Source: Guyanagaster necrorhizus
Lineage: Eukaryota > Basidiomycota > Agaricomycetes > Agaricales > Physalacriaceae
DNA: 64,000 nucleotides
Assembly (NCBI RefSeq): GCF_019112545.1
Contig: NW_025064893.1
Span: 1,042,878 to 1,106,877 of the forward strand
Reading direction: 5' to 3'
Shown here in pieces: positions 48,665 through 62,596 of this stretch. Within the stretch, counting starts at the first letter, position 1. Every line of letters begins with the position of its first letter. A model generated the notes under the pieces. That model was not told the DNA's origin, searched no databases, and was given only the letters and a program-made list of their open reading frames with translations. The position numbers and the translations under genes were made by a program.

Positions 48665-50741
48665 ATGCCAGTCTCCGACAGTATATCCAAGTCGCACCTA
48701 GACATGGACGAGGAGCGAGAGGGCCTATTATCTGGATCTCAGGTATCTCAATCTCAATACGAGAAAGGCTCAGGCTCGTTGCATCCAGCGTGGCCAAGAA
48801 ATAGGATTGTCGGTGTTGCCGCGTCATTCATATTGCTGCTCATCTGCGGAACATTTGCGCGGTCGCTGGTCTGCTCAAGGGGACCTTATTCTCACCCCAA
48901 TCTATATTTCCATGGTGACGAAGTGCGGTCGAACGGGACGCATGATTTCAAGAGGACTGTGCTCATTATATCTATAGACGGTTTGCGGTGCGTTTACAAA
49001 AGACCAAACTCATTTGGCACTCACAAGCATGAATTAGGGCGGACTATCTCGACCGGGGGCTGACACCTCATCTCCTTGGTATCAGCAAGCAGGGATTGCG
49101 AGCCAAGTCTATGAGGCCGATTTTCCCTGTAACGTTCTATTCTTTTCATAAATACCCTCCTTCTAATGCTGGCTTAAACCCGAAATAGACCTTGACGTTC
49201 CCGTGAGTTATGAACCATTCCTCTGCGCGCCATATCTGACCCCGTCTTCAGCAATCATTGGGCTTTGATGTATGTATCCCCGAATGCAGGGTCATGCTTT
49301 CTTTGAACCACGTCCTAGGACGGGCCTATACGCTGAATCCCACGGCATTGTAGCTAATGTACGGTTCTTATTGGCGACATCTTGCTCGTAACTGATTATG
49401 GCGTAGAATTTCTGGGACCCCGCAAGTAATGAAGAGTTCCATTACAACCTGGAAGCATCGGCTTGGAAACCAGATTGGTGGTTCGGTGAACCAGTAAGCT
49501 TGCTAGTCTCTTTAGATAATAAAACTGCCTTAAACTGCGCTATAGATGTGGGAGACTGCTGGAAAGGCGGGGATCATTACTGCGAACTTGATGTGGTAAG
49601 GACTACGGGTCTGGATTATAATTTCGCATTGAACGACGTTAGGCCGGGCCCGCCGAAGACGAGTTCTGGGGCAGTTCCTACCTACTTTATTCCATGGAGG
49701 GTGAGTGCGTCGCTATCATTACCTCGTACCCGAACTCACCGATACACAGGATAGAGTTCCTCTTGATGAAAAGTTGGAACAGCTCTTACGTTGGATAGAC
49801 CTACCTTTTGAAGAACGCCCTCAGTTGATCATGGGTACTTTTTTTTCCTCATCTCACTATGTTGTGCTCAAAACACCAAGGGTACGAACCGTCATTGGAC
49901 CAGGCTGGCCATGCAACGGGACCAATGTCCGCAGCAGTCAACGTAAGCAGGCCGACCCATCGTCTTACAATTTGCTGATCCCTGGCAGAAAACTCTTGTT
50001 CAAGTGGATACATTTGCAAAGAACCTGCACACTGCTCTCGAACAACGTAATCTCACCGACATCGTCGACATCGTCTTCGTCAGCGATCATGGAATGACGG
50101 ACACCAGTCATCCTGAACTAGTGTACATGGACAACATTATCGGCGAGGAAGGGTTCAACATGATTCAACATGAAGATGGGTGGCCCTCGATGGGACTGAG
50201 GTTTTACCCTGAAGCCAATGCATCGCATTATCTCGAGCACCTCCTCAAGGCCTCAGACGAAAATCCAGAGAAATTCGATGTCTACACTCACGAGACAATG
50301 CCAGAGCGATATCACTTTGCTAACAATGATAGAATTGCGCCTATATATGTGGTTCCCAAGATTGGGTATGCTTTGACAACCAAGGCAGAAGGTAACGTTG
50401 GCATGTCCAAAGGCGTAGGTAGTTCGTCTTATCGATGCTTCACGAGCTAATTTCTCTATCAGAACCACGGATACGACAACAAGGAGCAATCCATGCATGC
50501 TATGTTCGTTGCGCATGGACCTTTCTCTGCTGTCGTGAAGACTTTGCATCACAGCCAGTCACTTTCAGCTCGTTTCTTATCCAGGCCTAACAAGGGCTGG
50601 CACTCCACCTCCGATGACACCTATGTCATGAATACATTCCAGAATGTAGAAGTATACAACCTCATTATTAAGCTATTGGGAATTGAACAGCATGCGGCAC
50701 ACACAAACGGTACCATCGGATTCTGGGACAAGTACTTTTAG
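48665..50741 (+). CDS. ENPP-type ectonucleotide pyrophosphatase/phosphodiesterase
   Basis: Type II membrane phosphodiesterase of the alkaline phosphatase superfamily; cleaves nucleotide pyrophosphate or phosphodiester bonds outside the cytosol. The start MPVSDSISKSHLDMDEER gives a short cytosolic lead, then a membrane anchor (IVGVAASFILLLICGTFARS). The catalytic core starts with TVLIISIDGLR and contains the nucleophile Thr in FPTLTFPNHWALMTGLY with AESHGIVANNFWDP. Metal-binding residues occur in DIVFVSDHGMTDTS and in GNHGYDNKEQSMHAMFVAHG. The C-terminus NGTIGFWDKYF is normal for fungal members. Three tiny introns lie inside the nucleophile region (near 49129-49188, 49201-49251 and 49269-49319), and their removal restores the motif exactly. 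About 590 residues. No frameshift seen. Confidence 0.9.
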
Positions 50742-50982
50742 ATCAGCCTACCGTACGGATCTTGTATATACTTTGTAATCTTACTATTCATCTAAATGGT
50801 TTAATCGATCTGTTTTGTCAGATAAATATCCAGTTCATTAAGTAATATCAGGTTGTACAGGTGGAGAATGGTAGGACAAAACGGGGATATCGAAATGTAA
50901 AGGCATGAAAATGAGGAAACCATAAAGAAGGTTGGTGGTTCTCTCTACACCATCCGTGTGGAACCACCATCGAATAATGAAT

Positions 50983-51986
50983 TCAGTGACCGTCAGCGTC
51001 AAAGACCATCTGATTTCCATCTCTGTTCATCTGGATGTGGTCTCCATTGGCAGTGGGAACATAGGCCGCTTCTGGCAATCCCGACTCATCTAATCCCTCC
51101 GCTGCTTCAATGATCTCGTAAAGCCTGGAGGCTACCTCGGGCGGAGGCACGCGGCCACCAAGAATGTCCCGAGCAGGCACCGGTGAGCCATAGAATTCGC
51201 GGTTAGCATCTTTACGCTCGATAAGGACAGTTCCCTCCAGTGACACTCCCGCGAATAGACCTATGCGCCCTGTAAGCAAACAGTCACGACAAAAACATCA
51301 TCCGACACACCCTTCGACTTGGAATACGAATACATAGGCGCCGGATGCGCCAATGATGCTTGAATACTTCCGCCCGTTCCGATGGGACCCGCAGCAGCGC
51401 TGATATTCCCACCGATGGTCACGTTGCCGCCGATTGAGAACGCCCGGACGGCGTCTTCGCTGTTGAGAACAATGACGAAATCGGTGATATCGGCGCCTAT
51501 CTGGAGGCCCCAGCCCAAGCCTCCGGTTGCGATGCATGAGGGTGCGGACCACGAACCATCTGGGAGGCGCGCGATGACGAGGCCTGAGCCAGCTTTCCCT
51601 GAGAAGACGAAGCCCGCCTTGATGACTTGGAAGATGGCCAATCCTATATACAATATAAGGGATAATCATTGGCAAATAGATGGCAGGGATACGCACCTCG
51701 TGCACGGTGCAAAACAGCCTTTGGAATCGAGTTGAGCGCCGACTCTGGTCGTTCGGGATCAGCTACGTCAAAACCAAGTCAATAAGGGCGCAGCAAACAT
51801 TGAGTACGACGCACCCAAGAAGCTGTCAAGAATCTTCGCTGCTTTCTCTGCCTCTCCAGGAAGACTGAACCCATGCACAAAGTCCCTTGACCCGCTGGCC
51901 ACTTTCGTTGAACTCGCTTGCACAAAGGCCGTCGCTTGCATTCCCGCCTTCTGCGCTCCCTTCTTGAACTTGTCTAACATGGACAT
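50983..51986 (-). CDS. SYLF/Ysc84-domain protein
   Basis: Related to yeast Ysc84/Lsb3-type proteins, which bind phosphoinositides and actin at endocytic sites through the SYLF domain. The N-terminus MSMLDKFKKGAQKAG begins an amphipathic helix; KAAKILDSFLADPERPES leads into the SYLF core: AVLHRARGLAIFQVIKAGF, SGKAGSGLVIARLPDGSW, PSCIATGGLGWGLQIGADIT, FVIVLNSEDAVRAFSI and GNVTIGGNISAAAGPIGTGG. The domain ends with KGLFAGVSLEGTVLIERKD and REFYGSPVPARDILGG. No SH3 domain follows, unlike Lsb3, so it is the short form common in mushrooms. About 275 residues. Introns are near 51761-51815, 51640-51705 and 51270-51315. It is convergent with ENPP, 241 bp away. Confidence 0.85.
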
Positions 51987-52211
51987 TGTAATTTACAACA
52001 GAAATTCAGTTGAGGAGAAGATTACTGAGTAGTCGTGAAGGGTACAGTTGAACGTTGTGAAGCCGTAAGCTGTCGTACGTCATCATTTGGTATCGGCAGA
52101 ATCGGACCGACGATTGCCAAATCTTGCTGTCAGAAAACAATTCTTTCAATTCCTAAGTAGTATACAAAGTGTTCGACAAGGGGCCATTAAGTGCAAATTA
52201 GCTTCAATCCA

Positions 52212-54355
<2,144 letters not shown>

Positions 54356-54392
54356 AGTCAGGTCGTGGTTGCTGGGAAAGATGCCCATGCCA

Positions 54393-54400
54393 TATTTATA
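54393..54400 (-). promoter_or_regulatory. TATA-like box, glucoamylase copy 2
   Basis: TATAAATA on the minus strand about 44 bp before the ATG. It has no sequence context in common with the copy 1 promoter. Confidence 0.4.
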
Positions 54401-54735
54401 ATGAAACGAAGGAAAGTTTGTGACTGAAGATATCTCCGAGTAAAAGAGAACTAATGACAGCGAGGAAAATAGGATCAGGTGAGCAAAGAAAGCGTATGGT
54501 CGTCGCGGTTCTGGCGACGGAGTGTGATTCACATCCATGGCCTTTACACGTGCAATACGGACAAGTGACTGGCGCTTTTTTCAGCTGAATTTTACTCAGT
54601 CAGTAGAACTTTCTCTACGTGTCAGCAGAGGTAGGCAGGTGGCATGGAAGAAAGAGGGCGGATTCCGAAAAGTAACACAATGAATGGGGTGACGTCATTG
54701 ATTATGCAGAACTATTTTTGAAAAATAGCATAATT
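54401..54735. other. Intergenic, promoter of glucoamylase copy 2
   Basis: Between two minus-strand genes; includes the copy 2 upstream region and the 3' end of the RRM-like gene. No gene seen. Confidence 0.5.
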
Positions 54736-56353
54736 TTAAGCCGAAGAGCTAGGAGGTACTGGCTCCGTCCTTGCGGGGCTCTCTGTGGGTACATCTGCAG
54801 GGAACTCGATATCCTGTGTAGGAGTCACCTCTCCAATCTCTGAAGAAACGGGTGTCGTTTCTGATCTCTGCTCCGAAGAGGGTTCCGACGCCATAACATC
54901 AACAATAATGTCCGCAGGATCAGCTTCCCCTTCAAGCTCCTCCTCACCTCTAATGCCCTTTGGCTCAGCAACAACCGCCGATTTCAGGGCCGCTTGGAGG
55001 TCGTTCTTGGCAAACGTAACCGAAAAGCCCGTATAGCCCTCAAGATCGTGTCGGCCAGCTGCAAGGTCACTGACAACTTTGAGCGAATCGGAGAGAGAGG
55101 AGAAAGTAATGAACGCCGTCCCTCTGCGAACAGACATCATTTTAGTCAGGTCAGTGACGTCGATACAAGATAACATGCGTACGCTCTCGAGTACACTTGA
55201 GTGGTATGCCCCATCGTATTAAAATCCTCCATTAATTTGTCTCTGGGAATTTCTTCCTTTCCCGTGTATAAACGAATTGTTCTGTTGGCACCACAATGGA
55301 TGGCCTGGAACAGAAATGAAGATACGGGTCGAATTGCATTCAGCTCTACCGTCAGTCCATATGGATTAGAGTTCGCAGCTTGGAAAGATTCGTAAAACAG
55401 TCTCGCTTGGGTAGGCAAGGTAAAGTCGACGACCTAAGAGGGTAGTGTCAATGGATAGAAACCGACGAAAATCTGCTTTGCTTACTGCTTTGCCAATTTT
55501 AGGGCCGCTACGGGTTATTTTTACTATCTTCTCCCCATGGCCAATCGATGCTATTATATCGAGAATATGGTTTGTCAAGAGGGTTGTGGAAAGGGTAGGG
55601 CTGAGTCCCGACAACATTACGCGTCTCTTGACATCAGGCTTCTGTGCAGCTTCAAAGTCACGCCGATACTTGACGGTATGCCCGTGTTTCAGTGCTGACA
55701 TGGCCTATACAACCATTTGTCAGTGTGGGCGGTGCCATCGAATCTACGTTTGACCATACCTTACGAGCGTGCTCAGCAGACAAAAATGTGACGACAAGAA
55801 ACGTGGAACCGTCCTTCTGTGTCCCAAAATTTATACTCTCCAATGGCCCATACTGAAGGACTAGTTCCTCCCACCCCTCCAATGACTTCGCCTTCACGGA
55901 CTCCCCGAAGATATAGATTGCGCGCGTAGTCTTCGCAACGCCCAGATGAGCAACAGACGTAGCCAAAAGGAGGTCCTGAGCAGTTTTGTTGAATCTGAGA
56001 GAGGCATGATTCCCTGTAACTGTCAACATCCCACCAGTACGATTCACAACTCGTGAGGCTTGTGTAGGCGTCCAAAAGTTCACATACATGTGGTCCTTCC
56101 CTAGGCTGATTCGATGTATGGGTTCTTCCCCAATGGCGTTTACTACGTGTGTGGCATCGTAGTTCGCTGGAAGGTCATAGATATACAGGGAACGACTGAA
56201 CACGGGCGGTGGGGGTGAGGTCCGTTGACGCGCCTGCGGTGGACGGAATTCATGGTTCGTGGGAGCAATTTCTACAGCTCGGGAAGCGGTAGACAATGTT
56301 CGATAGAGACGAAGAGGCCTGTTCAGGCATCGTCTTTGTATAAAATGGAGCAT
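54736..56353 (-). CDS. RRM-like protein with mitochondrial presequence
   Basis: Probable RNA-binding protein of mitochondria; specific role unknown. The start at 56353 (MLHFIQRRCLNRPLRLYRTLST) gives an Arg-rich, acid-free amphipathic presequence. Two or three RRM-like folds follow: SRSLYIYDLPANYDATHVVNAI with MYVNFWTPTQASRVV, then RAIYIFGESVKAKSLEGWEEL with STFLVVTFLSAEHARKAM, and RVMLSGLSPTLSTTLLTNHI with VVDFTLPTQARLFYESF. A fourth RNP1-like GTAFITFSSLSDSLKVV lies after an intron at 55125-55180. The C-terminus is acidic and low complexity (EGEADPADIIVDV, PTQDIEFPADVP). The upstream Met codons in this frame were rejected because they lie in a non-presequence-like lead. At least four introns. 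Confidence 0.7.
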
Positions 56354-56690
56354 TATCCGCGCGCCTTTCTGAGAAGTAGATAACGAGATGAAAGAAATTT
56401 TTGGTGTCCTTGATTTGACCATGACTCTCCCGATATGGTATGCCGCATATCTTCGCGCAAAAGTGTACAAATACGGACGGTAGAGGCATGGTAGTCGGTC
56501 TGACATTTTACAGCAAACCATTCGTTGCGCGCCTTATTTCCGTTGTATAAAGACCCAAGTAGTTTCAGTAATAAAGTCCCAGATACGCAATATTCGCGTA
56601 GGACTGAGAGACATCGAGTGATGAAGCACGTGGAATACCCGTCACTACCAGAGCAATCTAGGCGGTTCTCAGACTTAACGACCAACTACC
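56354..56690. promoter_or_regulatory. Divergent promoter region, RRM-like/PA-TM-RING
   Basis: 337 bp between divergent start codons. No TATA box or clear repeated motif was recognised. Confidence 0.45.
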
Positions 56691-58163
56691 ATGCGCAGAT
56701 TGCTCTGCCCCATTCTTGTACTTTCTCTCGTCTCCAGTGTCCGTCCACTGCACATATTCTCGCTCGGATCGCGGTCGGAGAAGAGCTGGTGGGGTTGGGC
56801 ATGGGGAGCTGAAAGCACTGTCTCTGTTGTAGATCGGTCTCCTGTTATTTCCTTCTCTTCACGACCCGGTATTCTGTTCACCTCAAATCCAGATACTTTC
56901 GTGCTCACCACTCTCTGCAGCTGCATTTGGGGCAGAAATTACAGGTCCGATTTTGGGCTATGTAATCCCAGTTAACACCTTTACGACACCATGCTCAACG
57001 AACGGCTCGGCTTTTGACCATTTCCCTAACACTGGATGTCCTCGGTTGTGCTTGAACGGGCCTCATAAGCCAGACCCATCCGAGACCTGGATAGCCCTTG
57101 TACAGCGAGGTAAATGTGAGTTCGTGAACAAGGTCCGAGAGGCCCAGCGGCTGGGTGCGCGGGCTGTTGTTGTCGGAGGAGAGAATCCGAACATCTCAGG
57201 ACTTCCTGACACGCTCGTCAACATGTACAGTCCTGGTGCGTCTGTCACTCTCATCAAGTGACAATGGCTGACCTGTTGGCAGAGGATGCTTCTGATGTCA
57301 AGATTTCTGCCACTTACATCAAGCACTCTGACTACGTACAACTCTCATCTCTCATCGCAGCCTCAAACACTTCACATTCTGGCCTCCGCACGCTGTCTCT
57401 GCTTATTACCGCGGACTACTCCACTTGGGAGTGGTATTCGTACGTCGTATCACTCCCTTTGACGGCATTTTCTCATTGCCTTTCAGTCCTATTGTTACCT
57501 TTATTGTTATTCTTCTGCTTCCTTCGGCTCTTACGTTCATGACTCTTCTCATTCATCGCATTCGAGCCGCACGAGCTGCCCAACGCGATCGTGCTCCCGA
57601 AGATATTGTCCGGAACTTGCCATGGCAAGTGTGGACGGGAGCGGGGTGGGAGAAACATGAGGGCGGCGAAGGCCTGCACCCTACTCAACCACTAAAATCT
57701 ACGATAGACCTCGAACGTGGAGTTGTAGAATCCGCTGAGCAGCACGAGACGTCAACAGAACGACCATCTACCTCACGACCACCGAAACCCGAAGTCACGC
57801 ACCAATGGTTCGAGAATCAGCAAGAGTGTGCCATCTGTCTTTCTGAATTTGCGAAGGGTGACAAGGTTAGGGTATTGCCTTGTCATCACATATTTCATCT
57901 GGATGAGGTGGATGAATGGTTGATTCAGCGGAAAAAGCTCGTATGTGCTCATTTTTACGTTTGGGACGTCCATTTTCTCATGTCATCAGTGTCCCGTGTG
58001 CAAGGCAGATGTCACTCAGCCACCACATCTGGCGACGCAGGCCGTTCTGACGGAAGAATCACGCACACCTGTTGCATCTTCACGGCCTACATCCCCTGAA
58101 ACCGCAACGGAACGAACACCTCTACTTTCGGCTGCTGATACCAATACTAACGATACTCAATAA
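56691..58163 (+). CDS. PA-TM-RING E3 ubiquitin ligase
   Basis: Membrane ubiquitin ligase with a lumenal protease-associated domain, of the type found on endosomes and the vacuole. Signal peptide [20 protein letters not shown]; a PA domain with [20 protein letters not shown] and [10 protein letters not shown]; a membrane helix [21 protein letters not shown]; and a cytosolic linker. The RING-H2 runs [20 protein letters not shown], then [13 protein letters not shown] and, after an intron at about 57939-57990, CPVCKADV. All eight zinc ligands are present. The tail is Ser/Thr/Pro-rich and ends NTNDTQ. Introns also lie near 56870-56925, 57232-57282 and 57435-57485. The size of about 430 residues fits. 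Nothing in the region indicates its substrates. Confidence 0.88.
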
Positions 58164-58472
58164 TGAGGACTTTTGACTGACGGTTTCGAATGTAGTATAT
58201 GTATTATCTTATATAAACTCTAACCTACGCATCGTTTGTAAAGTGTGGGATATCGATAAGGAGGCGGCAAATGGAACAATGTCAAAACGAGCAATCAACG
58301 CCCGTTTAGAATGCTATCATGCACCATCTCAGTTCAAATGTGAAAAGGGATGCCACACGTAGAAAGAGTGGGTATAAAAACTTGAAAGGCATCGACCACC
58401 AGCAATCATAGCAATGGGTCATAATGTAGTAATAACGAAGCACTTTCTGCGGGCGTAAAATAAGATAGAGCA
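58164..58472. other. Intergenic between convergent genes
   Basis: 3' ends of the RING and kinase-like genes; nothing else seen. Confidence 0.5.
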
Positions 58473-59827
58473 CTACGGCATTGGGACCGGTGGATCGTGG
58501 TGAATGCGGTGCTGAATTCGCCTGCGCCAGTGCGCAAAGCTCAGTTCCACCGACTCGATGAAGTCTTCGTCCTTATTGACTAGCCGAGACTTGAGCTTGC
58601 GTCCTGGTAGCGACCGTCGGATCGCCTCGAATCGCTGAACAATGTTATCAATGCAGGGCCGCTTCAGTGGATTTGAGCGGCACATTTCGTCCACTAATGG
58701 TTTGATGAACTCAAGACCTAGCTTTGCCTTGGCCGGTGAATCCGAGCCCTGGGATCATGGTCAGTCCTCCTCTTCTGCAATGGAAACACATAAGTCCACC
58801 TCGAAGAAATGTTCTCTGACAAAATTACCCAGATAGTATATATCTGTTGGAAACGGGTCGTAGAGAGCTCCGGGGTATTCTTTGAACTCGGGCACAGTCT
58901 TGTCGGCTCCGCGAATGGGAACGGCGAGGCGTTTTTCGGAATCAATGAACCGGATCGACAAGCCAAAATCAATGAGGAAGTATCGTGGTGAAGAGCTGGT
59001 CCGAGAGACGAACCGGGCTTTATGCTTGAAGTCTGGTGTCCTGGATTGAGACCCAGGGTGATAGCCGTCTGGGAACATCGATCCATCCATGAGTATGTTT
59101 AAAACACCCACATCTCTAGACGAACAATTAGATCCAGGGGAAAAGGAAAAGGCGCGGACATGCCGGTGAGCAATGTTTTGATGGTGCAGAAATTGAAGTC
59201 CCTAATATCTTAGAATGTCAGTCGATGACATGCGGCAAACGCAGTCCCCATACCTCGAAGATCTGGCGGAGGAATTCGACGACTTCACCAATGGTATCGA
59301 AGGGGGGATCGTCGAAGCGCCGAAGCAAAGGCATGACGAGAATCTTGACGTCCTCATCCTCAGGGAGCGTAAGAACATCAAGGAGAACATCTGAGTGGTT
59401 CTTCGCATCGGAGACGGAGCTGAGATATTTCGCCACTGCAACCTCGTGAGGGTGCTGCGACAAGAGGATCCGTTTGAACATCACTGGCTTCTCATCCGAA
59501 ATGCGCTTCGCGTCCATCACTGATGGGTGCTAGACGAAAAAATGTGAACATCTGTGCCAGTCGTCCGTCCGGGAGACGTACATGCGCCTTTATTGAGTCT
59601 TCAAATTCCCACCAGAACAACGAAGTTTTGCGCTGCTTCCATGCTGGGACCCATCCGGGACGATAGCGCCGGCGCAGCTGGTACCCGTGGCTTTGTAGCC
59701 ATGGCTGGATGTCTCGCCAAAAAATTTCGGAAGAATCGAGCTGTTCTGGCGGCGCCGGCGGGGTCCCATCGACATCTTTGGCAGTGGACATCGTCGTAAC
59801 AGGGGCGGCGTCGCGTGGCTCGATCAT
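58473..59827 (-). CDS. Protein kinase-like protein, agaricomycete type
   Basis: Kinase-fold protein of a family expanded in mushrooms; substrate unknown. The N-terminus has EIFWRDIQPWLQSHGYQLR and WVPAWKQRKTSLFWWEFED. VMFKRILLSQHPHEVAVAKYL holds the putative lysine-region strand. Then ILVMPLLRRFDDPPFDTI and FLRQIFEGLQFLHHQNIAHR-DVGVLNILMD give an HRDxxxxN catalytic loop. FLIDFGLSIRF gives the DFG, and a YDPFPTDIYYLGN segment follows. The catalytic loop is only intact if the 48-nt intron at 59116-59163 uses a GC donor (gcatgt); an unspliced or GT-donor reading destroys it. A classical glycine loop was not identified. The end is RIHHDPPVPMP. Start at 59827, or the in-frame Met at 59791. Activity is uncertain. 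Confidence 0.75.
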
Positions 59828-60600
59828 GCCAACAAAAGTTTTTCTCCGCCTAGCTGTGGTGATAAAGTCAACCTTCCTGTCCTGTCCACGTCAATCTGAC
59901 TCGAATAACATGTTGTCGGCTACCAGTGCTCATTACCGAGGTATGCTCATACCATTTTTACATCACTAACTTAGTATATGTTTTCTAGATATCAACCCAA
60001 TACCAACGGGAAACTTGTGCTTGAAAATATCACGCTTTGATTCACCTTCGGGGAAAATAGACGGCACTTACCATTTGTAGTGCAGTCTCCCCGATTTGTG
60101 GCAAACAATAAGGCAGGTACAGGCCGTGTGCTCGTCATTAAAGCATAGTAACAATAAGTGCGGGATACCATCAGCCGGGACCAATCCATCTGCTGGGTCT
60201 TTATTGTCTTTCTCGTCCTTCTTTTGTTACGGATGCCTTCATAAGTTCCCGCTGATGCTCCAGGGTTCCTTGTGCAGGGAAACTTTGTGTCCAGAACGGG
60301 AGGTGCGGAAACGAGTTGTACAGTCAATATTAACTGTGCACGTCAGCCTGGATAGCAGGCTTTCATTGTTCTCTTGTTCCCGCTCACTGAGACAATCCTT
60401 CCCGATTTGATCTCTGTCTAGGATATATTTCAGAAAGCGTTGGGCCGGATATTAGAGTTGGGCGCCGGAGGGTTCGATGATCCTTTTCCCCTTATTATTT
60501 AAGGAGAAGAATAACCGTCTGCTTCAAGCTTACCCTTTCTCCCTCTACTCAGGCCTGCAGCCCACTACATTACCACTGCGCTATCTGTCTTCATTCGAAG
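59828..60600. other. Divergent intergenic region, no gene seen
   Basis: Upstream of both the kinase-like (minus) and CCCH (plus) genes. Short overlapping frames have no motif. Confidence 0.5.
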
Positions 60601-62197
60601 ATGATGCCATCCACAACCGAGAAGGTGAAAAAACCACCACCACTCAAGAAAAGACACAGTACGTGTTCAGCTTCGACGCTCTTGCGAATGTTTTTACAAG
60701 TAACGTTTTTGCAGCAAAACCCTGCAAGTTCTTTCAGATCGCACAATGTCCCAAGCCCGCTGAGGAGTGCAACTTTGCTCACGTCATCGGTCCGACACCA
60801 GTGAATCGAAGCTCCAAGGCGTGTCGTTACTTCCTATCGGGGAGTTGTTCGAGCGGGCTGTGGTGTCGATTTGTTCACCCTGCGGACCCTGGTACGCGTC
60901 AAGTTTCACTTTGACGGCACTAGTCGCTAGAAGTCCATTTAGATCTCCCTTCTATGAGCGACAAACTAGCAGATATCAAAAGAAACGATGTTCGCTACCC
61001 GTACAAACGTGAATATTTACCTATCAGGACTGAAACTATCTTGCTGACTCTTCACAGAGCTCCTTGAAAACCAGTCAGCAGCGGAGGAGTCGTCACCTCA
61101 TTACCCGTGCTACGTAGCTTCTCCTCCGCCCTTTCCCGGAGTCTATGTCGGAGCACCGCCGCTGTGGTCGCCGCCTCCCCCACATCTCCCAGACCAATGC
61201 TATTCTCTGGCTCTGCCGACCTCGCCGATTAGCTCGCCTTCCGATGAGACCGCGTCTTTGGAGAAAGATCGCGACGGTCATGATTATAAGAATCCTATTA
61301 TTGTCCCCGCTCACGGCCAAACCACGATCGTTTCTCCTTGCTTTGCTCCTAACGCATTTAATTCGAGCCATCCTGCCTCCGCCCGACAGAGCTTTCAGAC
61401 GTGTGCCACGGCATCACTGAAATACAAAAGTACGCGTTTTGATGCACCGATTCCGTAAGGACTCAAAACTCAATATCCATCATTTAGCGAAACTTTGTAG
61501 ATACTACAAAGCGGATCGCCGGTGTCCGAATGGTGATTCCTGCGGATTGTAAGTACCTAATCTGTAACGTTAGCCATATATCTGACTGACCGTTGTATAG
61601 CATCCATGAAGAAATCGGAGAGAAGAAAACGACGGTAGAACGGCCGCTGTTGAATAATGATCTGCCCCCCAAGCCCACGTCTTTGAAGGAAGAGAACATG
61701 AAAAGAGGATACTTCCCCGTGTCATGGCGCGTGATTGGCGGTGGGGTCCTCATGGGAATGAGCCCTAGTATGTTCAATGTCTCTCGCATCTTGACGGTTC
61801 TTCCTTATTAGCTGAACCACTTAGATCATCCGCGGTCAAATACCCATGGATCTACAACTGTGACCCTAGCCTACGAGAATGCAAGCGACGTTGACTCGGA
61901 TAAAACCTCCGACGTCGATGTCGACGAGACGCGTGAGGACTTAGACCCAGAGCTTGTACGGCCCGTACCGCTGTCGCTCGATCTGAAGGTGAGGTTTCCT
62001 GAGTGGGATTTCGATTTGTCGGACAAGGAAAAGGAGAGAGAATCGCCAACAGGGGTCACCCCACGGATTCGAGCTATTTCTATTCCTGCCACGCCTACGA
62101 TGGCTCATATACAGACGGTGAGTGCGTTTGGGTGCGTCGGACTTCGCTCATCTCACGACATAATCATGCGATACAGCATTTCTCCGCCGAATCGTGA
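60601..62197 (+). CDS. CCCH zinc-finger protein (three fingers)
   Basis: Likely RNA-binding protein. Three C-x7-9-C-x5-C-x3-H fingers are visible: CKFFQIAQC..CNFAH, CRYFLSGSC..CRFVH and, far downstream, CRYYKADRRC..CGFIH. The first two are close together after a basic lead (KVKKPPPLKKRH). A Pro-rich linker of about 120 residues (YVGAPPLWSPPPPHLPD) separates the third. The C-terminal part contains KRGYFPVSWRVIGGGVLMG and an acidic SDVDSDKTSDVDVDET, then SLDLKVRFPEWDFDLSDKEK. The start at ATG 60601 is assumed from the lead MMPSTTEKVKK; an in-frame upstream exon cannot be excluded. At least five introns (for example near 60660-60713, 60892-61058, 61430-61486 and 61551-61600). The last short exon gives HFSAES and a stop. 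Confidence 0.78.
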
Positions 62198-62596
62198 TGG
62201 ATGACTGTACACCGACGTGTCCATGCATTTTTTTCGACCTTCTCATGGAACCCTTTTTGATTTGTCGTTTTTTAACGTTGTACCACCACCTCACTACTTA
62301 CGAAAAACCATGTACATTACTTAGTAAATAGATCGGCTTATCCTTGTCAAGGAAGATAGGGGGCATTCTAATAAGATTTTGGGCCCTGATTATCTGGCTC
62401 ATCGTTATCTGATAAGACTAGATCGATCAGTGACACCGTTTTCCCTTTCCTGACATTCGGATCTGAACCAATATCACTTGGAGCTTCCTGGGAATGGATC
62501 GTCTTGATTCAGTTGTGTGGGCTACGAGTCGGGGTTACATAAATACCACGCAGTGCGTAACCTCGCTGTCCCTTCTACCATCATCACCACCACCTC
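62198..62596. other. Intergenic, heme oxygenase promoter
   Basis: No gene seen. A pyrimidine-rich stretch around 62570-62595 lies directly before the ATG at 62597. Confidence 0.5.

Noticed and set aside
36465..52211. Spacer between glucoamylases as a composite transposon
   Set aside because: No transposase, terminal repeats or target-site duplications seen; the repeat arms are ordinary genes with introns.
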